Origin: Adenophora triphylla var. japonica
Lineage: Eukaryota; Streptophyta; Magnoliopsida; Asterales; Campanulaceae
Direction: 5' to 3'
DNA: 64,000 nucleotides
Assembly (NCBI GenBank): GCA_022495995.1
Contig: JAFEMH010000339.1
Location: 770,851-834,850, forward strand
In this document: one piece after another, positions 47,717-56,867 of the stretch
Numbering within the stretch: position 1 is the stretch's first letter
Layout: each line of letters opens with the position of its first letter
The notes under the pieces: generated by a model
The model's input: only the letters and a program-made list of their open reading frames with translations
What the model was told of the DNA's origin: nothing
Databases searched by the model: none
Position numbers and translations under genes: made by a program

Positions 47717-49518
47717 CCTTGCTTTGTTTCATCTTGGAGTGCTTCATTAACTTTCTTTGGTTCAATTTGAGATATAAGCGAAGTGTGCTCATCATAGTGA
47801 GAGCTTCTTGTTTGAACCCCAGAGAACAAATCACCAATGATGTTATCAATTGGGTGATCTCTAACCTCATGAATTTCTGGAGGTAAGTCTGGTTGAGTTG
47901 TTTGTTGTTGAAGGTCTTCTATTGGTACATCATTTGAGCCATCAAAGTAAGTGAGTTGAGGTATAGGATCTATGGAATTTATGGGAGTAGATTCTACTGC
48001 ATCATCTTCTGAATGAACATCTTCAGTGGGAACTTCTGATGTTGGATCTGAAAAATTTGGTGCGGTTGATGTTGATGGATTTCCTTGAGTTGAGTGATTT
48101 TCTGATCTAGGTGTAGTTTGAGGAGGATCACCTGTCTCATTAGGCTCAGCAAAATCATCAGCAACATTTGGAGCCAAATGTGGCTCAAGGAGAGAATGTT
48201 CATCAAAAGTAACATGAACAGATTCTACTATCTTTAAACTATTTTTATTGAAAACACGAAAAGCTTTAGAATGTTTGGCATACCCAACAAAAATACCTTC
48301 ATCCGATTTAGGAGCAAATTTACCTCGATGCTCTCTTCCATTATATAGAATAAAGCATTTGCATCCAAAAATCTTGAAGAAGGCTATGTTGTGGGTTCTT
48401 CCTCTCCAAAGTTCATAAGGAGTTTTATTGTAGGTCTTGTTGATGAGAGATCGATTTTGAGTGAAGCACGCTGTGTTGGTAGCTTCAGCCCAAAAATATT
48501 GTGGTAGCTTGGCTTCAGCGAGCATTGTCTTTCCAGCCTCAATCAACGTTCTATTCTTTCTTTCCACAACCCCATTTTGTTGTGGAACACCAGCAACAGC
48601 AGAGAAGTTATGGTCAATACCATGGTCGTCACAGTATTGAGCTATACCGTTATTTTTGAATTCTGTTCCATGATCTGATCTAACACTAATGATGTCATCT
48701 TCTTTTTGTATTTGGAGCTGTCTAAAGAGAGAGGTCAAAATATCATAACAATCATCTTTGGAGATTATCATTTCGACCCATGTATATCTTGAGTAATCAT
48801 CCACCACAACTAAAGTATATTTACTTCCTCCAATGCTTGCGATGGTGACAGGTCCAAACATATCGATGTGAAGTAGTTGCAAACATCTTGAAGTTGAAGG
48901 CACGGTCTTGCTGGAGAAAGATGCCTTGGGTTGTTTGCCAAGTTGACATGCGACGCACTTCTTATCGTGGTGATCAGCTACTTTGGGTAGACCACGAACT
49001 AGACTTTCTCTTCCAATCTTAGATAGATACTTGAAGTTCAAATGACTAAGTCTTTTGTGCCACATCCAACTATTTTCACTCACACTTTTTGCTACAAAAC
49101 AGAGATTAGTAATGTTGCAAGCAGAATTAAAATCGATAATATAAACATTACTCTTACGAATCCCTTTGAGCAAAGTGACTCCGGATGTGCCATCTTTGAT
49201 AAAGCAATTTGTTGAAGTAAAGTTGCAGTGCAATCCTTTGTCACAAAATTGAGATATGGAGAGAAGATTATGCTTGAGTCCTTTGACTAGAGATTCTTCT
49301 TTTATAGTGATATTTCCTTTTTGAATGACTCCATATCCAATTGTCTTTCCTTTGTTGTTATCCCCAAAAGTTACTGATGGACCACTTTCTTCACGGACAT
49401 CTTCCAGCAAGGTGATATCTCCGGTCATGTGTCTTGAACAGCCACTATCGAGATACCATTCATTTGAATTTGCCTTGGAAGTTCCAGCCATGAAGCAGAG
49501 GACCTGAAAAATGGACAT
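47635..49518 (-). CDS. pol: Protease and integrase of element B
   Basis: An open minus-strand frame of 627 codons and the only complete protease-integrase of the SIRE group in the window. The protease active site is [14 protein letters not shown] (about residue 22). GAG-pre-integrase has [20 protein letters not shown]. The integrase zinc region ends CVACQLGKQ. The core keeps all three acidic residues, in [20 protein letters not shown] and [15 protein letters not shown]. The C-terminal part has [20 protein letters not shown] and [16 protein letters not shown] long Pro/Thr/Ser-rich linker to the reverse transcriptase follows. It joins the RT with a deletion and frame change at about 47725. Confidence 0.88.
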   Translation of the reverse strand: MSIFQVLCFMAGTSKANSNEWYLDSGCSRHMTGDITLLEDVREESGPSVTFGDNNKGKTIGYGVIQKGNITIKEESLVKGLKHNLLSISQFCDKGLHCNFTSTNCFIKDGTSGVTLLKGIRKSNVYIIDFNSACNITNLCFVAKSVSENSWMWHKRLSHLNFKYLSKIGRESLVRGLPKVADHHDKKCVACQLGKQPKASFSSKTVPSTSRCLQLLHIDMFGPVTIASIGGSKYTLVVVDDYSRYTWVEMIISKDDCYDILTSLFRQLQIQKEDDIISVRSDHGTEFKNNGIAQYCDDHGIDHNFSAVAGVPQQNGVVERKNRTLIEAGKTMLAEAKLPQYFWAEATNTACFTQNRSLINKTYNKTPYELWRGRTHNIAFFKIFGCKCFILYNGREHRGKFAPKSDEGIFVGYAKHSKAFRVFNKNSLKIVESVHVTFDEHSLLEPHLAPNVADDFAEPNETGDPPQTTPRSENHSTQGNPSTSTAPNFSDPTSEVPTEDVHSEDDAVESTPINSIDPIPQLTYFDGSNDVPIEDLQQQTTQPDLPPEIHEVRDHPIDNIIGDLFSGVQTRSSHYDEHTSLISQIEPKKVNEALQDETKQGWLLKDIDKKKESIMMKPLPPLQDLKL

Positions 49519-49670
49519 TTAAGCACGAGGTCCCCTTTATTCTTTTGGGTCCTGGGGTTAGCACCTTTTAACAACCCACACCTGTTTGATCGAAGGCGGA
49601 TTATGTCTTCGAGCATTAGGTGTGAATCTTAAAAGGCATTCAGCAGCCGAGTGACCATAATCATCACACA
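49519..49670 (-). pseudogene. gag: Gag C-terminal / second zinc knuckle of element B, left piece
   Basis: On the minus strand this encodes the second half of a CCHC knuckle (VCDDYGHSAAEC) and LLRFTPNAR, with stops before the protease frame. Element C is inserted between the two Cys of the first pair; the other half is at 61745-62033. Confidence 0.65.
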
Positions 49671-49675
49671 CAGAA

Positions 49676-51132
49676 TGTTGGGTATGCATATTTTAACCCT
49701 CCTATTTTGTATTAGATTTGATTGATACCATAACCTCCTATTTATTTTAAGGACTTTAGGACCCTATGTAATGAAGCTTAGACTTCAATTTTTTAGCTAA
49801 GTCCATTTTATAGAATAGGTTAAAATTAGGCTTGAAGACTGGCTCAAGAATCTTTGGACCTAAGGATTGCAGTTCAAGGGTTTCAGAACCGCCCTTTTTG
49901 AACCGCTTGGCAGAACCGCCTTTTTGCCTTGTGATTCCCTTCATCTGAAACCGCCTGAACAACAAGTGCAAACCGCACTTGGAAATCCTTTTTCTGGTGG
50001 AACCGCTTTCATGTCAAACCGCCTTTAACCAGAACCGCTCCAATGATTGGCTACTTGAAGTGAACCTCTTTTGACCGTTGGAATCCACGTCAGCAATATC
50101 AAAAGTCAACTACCATATCTTGTCATGTAACTACTTTTCAGACAAGATCTGCAAGGATCTTGAAAAGGTGACAGATGTCCTAACCACCTTGATTGCAGTG
50201 AGGTCCATCAGCCTTTACCTCGCATCAGCGGTTCCCAAAGGACAAAAGTAGTTGCTGTGGATCAATGGGATTGCATCAAGGACTGTCCTTTCAACAGCTG
50301 TATCCAACGGCTAGTTTCTTGATGCTTGGGTATAAATACCCCTAATCTTCACCATTTGAAGATTGCTTGAATCTTGAGAAATTGCTTTGTGTTCATGAGA
50401 AGTTGAAGCTCGCCGTAAATTCTTAGTCCTTTGAATCTTAAATCTTCATACTTCAAGAAATATTCTCTAGCCCGTAAATCAAGCCTTAACACATTCAAGA
50501 ATCATTGTGCTCTACATCTCACAGATTTAAAGAGCCTTGATCTTGTTCTCACACGCACACCTCTCTTGTTTAAACACATAGTTTATTCATTTGAGATACA
50601 CTGGTTATAGTCTAGGATTTGTTCTTCATAGAAAAGATTTTATTGTACTTTGTAATCTCTCAAACACTCAATATAAAATCTCTCTTAGAAATCCAAGACT
50701 AACCATCTTGGTAGTGGACGTAGATCGTTTATCGATTGAACCACTCCAAATATTGTATTCTTACTTTCGCATTTATATTTCTTGTGCTTACCGATTATCT
50801 TCCTTTTTTTTTCTCTCGTTTGATCTTCATATAGTTATCCTTTATTGTGAGATTGTGTTTGGAGTTAACATTGTCAAACTACATTTTCGTTTTTACAACC
50901 GCTCGTAAAACTACACTAAAACCGCCTTGCAAAACCGCCTCCTCAAAACCGCATTTTACTAAGTATATTCCGTTAAAGGCATTTTACAACTCTACTTGCG
51001 GTTTCTTATACACTGCAAGAGGTTTTGTAAGCGTAGAGGTTTAGTTTTAAATTGAGGGCGAAAATTTTAAAGCCTATTCACCCCCCCCTTTAGTCAGTAT
51101 TTTCACCCTTGTTGCCACCTTTGGGACCAACA
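49676..51132 (+). repeat. 5' LTR of element C (1457 bp)
   Basis: TGTTGGGTATGC...GGGACCAACA, with a TATAAATA box at 50331-50338 in the same context as the A LTRs. By eye it holds 12 copies of AACCGC, eight of them between 49885 and 50040. Many differences from the 3' LTR are at CAG or CTG sites. Confidence 0.93.
50331..50338 (+). promoter_or_regulatory. LTR TATA box of element C
   Basis: TATAAATA followed by CCCCTAATC, conserved in all four A and C LTRs (also 60941-60948, and on the minus strand 11124-11131 and 23680-23687). Confidence 0.65.
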
Positions 51133-51134
51133 AG

Positions 51135-51146
51135 TGGTATCAGAGC
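51135..51146 (+). other. Primer binding site of element C
   Basis: TGGTATCAGAGC two bases after the LTR end; initiator Met tRNA type. Confidence 0.92.
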
Positions 51147-51202
51147 AAACACATTTTAAAACCACTGTTTTTCAAGCTTAACAGCTTGTGTGCCGATTCG
51201 AT

Positions 51203-53117
51203 ATGGCAAATACAAAGACAATGACTACTGTTAACTATTCACACATTCCAATCTTGGACGAAGACCACTTTGACATCTGGAAGTGCCGAATGCTCATTCA
51301 TTTGGAAACCATAGATGAAATGCTGGTGGAATGCGTGATCAATGGCCCGTTAGTTCCAATGAAGGCCAACACAGATGCAACCACCAGTGCAACAATTCCA
51401 GAGGTCAAAAAGCCAAAAGAAGAGTGGTCGGATGAAGAGAAAACATTGGTTGCCTTGGACAGTAAGGCTAGGCACATCATTTCTGGAACCCTCCCCGTAT
51501 CAACTCTACAGAAAGTGATGTACCTCAAAACCGCAAAGCAGATGTGGGATGCCATTGAGAGCTACCTCGAAGGTGATGATGAATGCAAGGAAACCAAATT
51601 ATATGCTGTTGAAAGATCATACAACAACTTCAACAGAAAATCCAACGAAACCTTGCGTCAAACCTACGACCGATATGTTGAGGTAGTTAATGCTTGTAGA
51701 TCTCTTGGCAAAACTTTAACCGATAAGGAAATCAATATGACTTTCCTATCTGCTTTAGGTTCTAAATGGGCAAATAAGGCTACCTCTTTAGAAGACTCCA
51801 AAGTTTTGGGTACTTGGTCGTTAAGTAACTTGTACGCCAATCTTAGAGTCTATGAATTAAAATTAAATCATATTGAAGAGATTGAAGGAAAAACCAAATC
51901 GCTTTCTATGTCCGTAGTGGAACAAGTGGAGAAACCATCTACATCCAACCAAACCGCTGATCCTTCCATATCAACCTCATCACTCATTGAGATGGATGAT
52001 GATGATTTTGCCATGTTTGTGAAAAGATTCCAAAAATTTAGAAAATCCTCAAAACCTTTCACAAAATCATTTTCAAAAAGGCAAACCTCCTGCAACGTTT
52101 TCTAAGGCTGGAGATACAAAGAAAAAGAGTGATCTAGTTTGCTACAATTGTAGAAAACCTGGCCACTTTGCATCTGAGTGTCCACAACCTAAATATGAAT
52201 ACATGAAAAAGAAAACCTCTCCTGCGAAATTTTCTCGTCGCAAGGGAATGGTTGCTGAGGAGGAAGAAAATTCCAAGGAATTAGCAACTTGGATTGAAAC
52301 AGATTCTGATGATGGAAGTGATGATGAAACCGAAGAGGTTAATCTCTGCTTAGTTGCGGATGCTTCCGATGAATCAGATTCTGAGTCAGTCGAGTTGCAA
52401 GATATGGAAGAAAAGGAGATTTCTACAAAACTTCCAAATTTTAAATTGGATGATGATATCAAACTTACTCCTAGCATTAAGATAGGAAATTGCTCGTATT
52501 CACGTCCCATTTTTCCTCCTACAAATGCTCCACCTTCAAAAACTATTCCAAAGAAGAAAATTTTGAAAAAGGTGGTGGAATAGGTTTCTCCCATGGAACA
52601 TGAAAGGATGTTCAAGGAAGCTGAAATGGTGATCCATCAGTTCTCAAATCTTAAGAAAGCCTTAAGCTTAGCTCATGATGAACTTAATCTGTACAAGACG
52701 GAGAAAACTGTGATGAGGTCTGAAATTTCTAATCTTAAGGACCAAATCAAACAGATGACTCCTCTTGCTGATCAAAACCGCATCCTTGAAACTAAGGTTG
52801 TTGCACTTCAACTCAGGAATGATGACTTGGTAACCCAAATCGACGATCGCCAAAAGATTATTGATTCGTGGCTCAAGTCTCAATCCACCAAGGATAAAAT
52901 CATGGACTTCCAAGTTCCTCCTGGAACCAAGGATGGTCTAGGGTTTGGATCTGAGGAAGAGGAGAAGTATGCATCCTCGAGTGAAAAGGATGAGGAAATT
53001 TTGGAACTAACTAAAGAAATTCCCAAGGGGAAGCATGCTAAAGGAAAGGGTAAAGGAAGACAAGTAAATTATGTCTACCCTAAAGGAAAGCAATATGGGG
53101 AAGAATTACGTATTTAA
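51203..53117 (+). pseudogene. gag: SIRE-like gag of element C
   Basis: The ATG at 51203 opens the same gag as in element A (YSHIPILDEDHFDIWKCRM). The frame is open to 52105, where an extra A in an A-run (about 52080) shifts it. The zinc knuckle CYNCRKPGHFASEC follows at about 52140 in the shifted frame, then an acidic region. A TAG at 52581-52583 stops it where element A has GAG. The frame then continues (MEHERMFKEAEMVIHQFSNL) to 53117. Counted changes are one frameshift and one nonsense codon, so this is a recent pseudogene or a copy with sequence errors. Confidence 0.85.
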
Positions 53118-53131
53118 AACCTAAGAATTCT

Positions 53132-53599
53132 GTGGAAGCACCTGAAGAGGAAATGGCTTATGGAATTGGTAGAATCCCTGCTCCAACCGCTTCTGGTGGA
53201 AAAGGCGGTTCTGCTAACTCTATGTCTGACCGCGTCTCTTCTTCGATCGCTCCTCCTGCCTTCAAAAGCAAGAATAGCGTTCCCAGGAAATACGTGGTCA
53301 AACCAAAGCCTGTTCCCTTTATATCAGCTGGAATGTTAGCTGGAACCGCACCTGAACCTCAACCGCAAAATCCAGCACCCTCAACTGACATTCCCTCAAA
53401 TCGCAATTTTCAAACCACACCTGAAGTTCCTACTCCAGATGCAACTGCAAGGGAAAAAGAAGTTGAAAATTCCCCTATCCAGCTTATAGAACCTCTTCGT
53501 CAACTTACATTCCATGACTTCGCTGAAGGATCTAACGACGTTCCAATTGAAGATCTTCTGACAAACCTCCCAACCGAGACTTACCCCGCAGGTTCGTGA
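53132..53599 (+). pseudogene. Fusion of gag C-terminus to integrase-RT linker, element C
   Basis: The first part (MAYGIGRIPAPTASGGKGG to SAGMLAGTAP) is the gag C-terminal region. It is followed directly by EPQPQNPAPSTD and [10 protein letters not shown], which belong to the linker between integrase and RT in A and B. The join falls at AACCGCACC (53344-53352). That 9-mer is present at both corresponding places in element A (20679-20687 and 19020-19028, minus strand), as expected for a deletion between short direct repeats. Confidence 0.8.
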
Positions 53600-53699
53600 A
53601 GTCGGCGGTCGCCCCCTCACAAATGTGATTGGTGATACTGTTTTTCCGGTGTTCAAACAAGGAGATCGAATTATGATGAGCATACTTCTCTTTATCTCA

Positions 53700-55235
53700 A
53701 GTTGAACCCAAGAAGATTGATGAAGCACTCCAAGATTCCGGTTGGGTCGTTGCTATGCAAGAAGAACTCAACCCAGTTTGAAAGGTGCAAGGTCTGGACT
53801 TTGGTGCCTAGACCTCGGGATCAAGGAGTGATAGGAACTGAAGTGGGTATTTAGGAATAATATGGATGAGAATGGAAGCATCACTAGGAATAAAGCAAGG
53901 TTGGTTGCACAAGGATATAGGCAAGAAGAAGGAATTGATTATGACGAAACCTTTGCTCCAGTTGCAAGATTGGAAGCTATCAGAATCTTCTTAGCCTACG
54001 CCTCTTTCAAGCATTTCAAGTTATATCAAATGGACGTAAAGAGTGCATTCCTCAACGGCGAACTACAAGAGACCGTGTATGTTGCCCAACCGCCTGGATT
54101 TGAAGACTCCAAATTTCCCAATCATGTCTACAAACTCCAGAAAGCTTTGTATGGACTTAAGCAAGCTCCGAGGGCATGGTATGAGACTCTCTCTAAATTT
54201 TTACTAGAAAAAGGATTTAAACGTGGTAAAATTGATACAACTCTTTTTATTGCCAAATATAATGAGCATACTTTACTTGTTCAAATATATGTCGATGATA
54301 TTATTTTTAGTTCTACTAATGAGTTACTTTGTAAGCGTTTCGAAAAGCTAATGAAAAGCAAGTTTGAGATGAGCATGATGGGAGAATTAACATTCTTCCT
54401 CGGGCTTCAAATCAAGCAATGCGAAGAAGGTATTTTTCTCAGCCAAGCCAAATACACCAAGGAGTTGATAAAGAAGTTTGGATTAGAAAATGCTAAAGCA
54501 TATGATACTCCTATGGCCACCGGCAATAAGCTAGATAAGGATCTCAAAGGTAAGAAAGTTGATCAGACTTTATATCGAGGTATGATCGGCTCATTACTTT
54601 ACTTAACTGCTAGTAGGCCCGATATCATGTTTAGTGTCTGTGTATGTGCTCGCTATCAAGCGGATCCTAGAGAAGCACATCTTATTGCGAGCGTATAATC
54701 CGCTATTTATCTCGGAACCACTAACCTTGGACTTTGGTATTCCAAATATTCGAACTTCGATCTTGTAGGTTATTCGGATGCGAGATTATGCGGCTTGTAC
54801 TATTGACAGGGAAAAGCACTAGTGGTACTTGTCATTTCCTCGGGAATAGACTAGTTGCTTGGGCGGCAGAAGCAAGCTTCGGTTTCGGTGTCTAACCCGC
54901 GGAGGCCGAGTATATTGCTTCTTGGTAGTTGTTCTTTATCAAATCCTTTGGATGAAGCGGCCCGATTGGTAGACTATGGAATCCATGAAGGGAATTGCCC
55001 CATCATGTGTGACAACACTTCAACTATTTCGGTCTCCAACAACTGTCGTGCATTCGAAGACCAAGCATATTGATATCAAGTATCATTTCCTCAAAGACCA
55101 TGTGGAGAAGAGGAATATCCATTTAGAGTACGTGGGGGACAGAGACAACCCAGATTGCTGATATCCTCACAAAGGCTCTTGACTCCAAGAGATTTTCTTT
55201 TCTCAGAGGAGAAATGGGTATGCTTGAACTTAAAT
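53700..55235 (+). pseudogene. pol: Reverse transcriptase and RNase H of element C
   Basis: The frame at 53862-54698 is open for 278 codons and spans RT from [20 protein letters not shown] through [11 protein letters not shown], the catalytic [11 protein letters not shown] and [10 protein letters not shown]. The N-terminal RT part (53700-53861) is in another frame. RNase H from 54700 to 55235 is in several short frames, with recognisable [15 protein letters not shown] and [13 protein letters not shown]. Most of the breaks are at CAG or CTG sites in B that read CGG, CGAG or CG here. Confidence 0.85.
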
Positions 55236-55453
55236 AAATTCCATACTTTTTATTGGCTAACTTGTTTGTTGAGTCTAGGTTGAAATTCCTTTGGGAATCA
55301 AACTGCCTCTGTTGAAACCGCCTATTCCAAAACCGCAAGCGGTCAACAACCGCCGCATACAACCAGCTAGTTCCAAACCGCTCATGCGGTCGACCGCAGA
55401 CAGGCAAAACCGCGTTTCAACATGAAGTAATCTCTGTCTATTTTTATTGCTTA

Positions 55454-55491
<38 letters not shown>

Positions 55492-55833
55492 ATTCCAATT
55501 CTTTATTTATTTTTAATTTTTATTTTTTGACATAAGGAGTACTTTTGCAAATGTTTTCCTCAAAAATTCAAAATTTTAGAGCATTTAATGCTAAGGGGAC
55601 ATGAGCATTTAAAGCCCTCATGACGGCGTCATAGAGAGATGTGCAGGAGGTGAAAGGGTGTAACAGTTGGTTTAAATTCAATCATTCTTTCTGACCAACT
55701 GCCTCCACCCCTTCACCCTATATATACCCTGTTTGGTGAAACCTAAACCTTTTCTGCCAACTCTCTCTGCACACCAAACTCTCTCTCTCTAAAATCCTTT
55801 ACAAAAACCTTCATTTTTCTTATTTAATCATCA
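55236..55833 (+). promoter_or_regulatory. Region upstream of the 3' ORF of element C, with putative promoter
   Basis: A cluster of AACCGC / GCGGTC motifs lies at 55315-55420 and a run of about 30 A at 55459-55489. CTATATATAC at 55718-55727 is a TATA-like box 116 bases before the ATG at 55834, followed by a CT-rich leader (CTCTCTCTCT). The stretch at 55578-55685 (GCATTTAATGC, GCATTTAAAGC, GACGGCGTCAT, AAAGGGTGTAACAG) has counterparts upstream of the TATA box in element A. Confidence 0.5.
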
Positions 55834-55920
55834 ATGGCAACAACTTCAAAACCTTCAACTTCAAAACGTCAAAGAGCTTCCCATATTCCAAAAGGACCCA
55901 AGAAACCTATCTTGGAAATG
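55834..55920 (+). CDS. 3' ORF exon 1 of element C
   Basis: Twenty-nine codons from ATG (start MATTSKPSTSKRQRAS), ending ATG before the donor GTAACA. If not spliced it would stop at a TAA after eight more codons. The protein is basic and Ser/Thr-rich at its start. The phase is 0, matching exon 2. Confidence 0.6.
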
Positions 55921-56867
55921 GTAACAATTTCTAACCCTAGCTCTTAATTTTCTTTTGTCAAAACTGCCATGGATGAACATAGTCTGTTCGTATTCTTCAG
56001 TTCATGATTTCTGTTGATTTTGATCTTGTTTCTTATTCATTTTTGATGATTTCTGTTGGGTTATGCTCGGATTCTTACATGGATTTGATATATGTAGTTT
56101 ATTTCATGATCAATCCATGTTTAGAACACCAATTTAGTGATTTTCAGTCTATAAACTTCGAAAACCCACTTCTGTGTTTTTAGTGATTATGATTGATTCT
56201 GGGTAAAGGTTGTGATTTTAATGATATATTGTTAATCCCCTTCCCAATGTGATCATTTTGATATGTTATTTGTTGATTTTGGTTAAGTTTTGAAAATCTC
56301 TGTTCTTGGTGTTCATGAATGTTCTTCGTGTTCTTCATGAAACCCATGAATTTCTCTTGAAAAATCACATGTTTTGGATGCCTTGAATCTGCATAGTGTT
56401 TTTCAAACACTTAGAAAAATTTTCAACTTTTTCATATTTTTTGGATTTCATTTTGAGTTGAAACCGCTTGTATGCAACCGCCTGGATATTACTGTTTCAA
56501 ACCGCTTCTCAAATTTTCTATTTAAAACCGCATGTTATAAACCGCATTTTCAAAATACTTTGAAACCGCATGCTGTTTTATCTCCTTTCCTATTTTTTTG
56601 AGAATTTACTAAAGTATATAGGCTGGACACCATAAAATTCCTCTCTAAGCACCGCTTGCAGTGTGGGATAAAATTGGATTACAATGCCACGTACTTAAGT
56701 AATTTTTGTTCTCAAAATTCCTTATTTTTACTTAGTATTCATAAATTACTTGTGGTTTGAAATCTTCATTTTCAAAACCGCACCTAGGCTAAACCGCTTG
56801 GTGCCCAAACCGCCTGTAACTTATGAATACATATTATGGATCTAACACTTAATGCTTTATTTTGTAG
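55921..56867 (+). other. Putative intron of the 3' ORF, element C
   Basis: 947 bases, GT...AG, T-rich before the acceptor (GCTTTATTTTGTAG). The last codon before exon 2, in frame, is TAG, so the exon 2 frame needs splicing to be joined to an ATG. It contains AACCGC motifs and the block at 56607-56697 shared with A and F. Confidence 0.6.
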
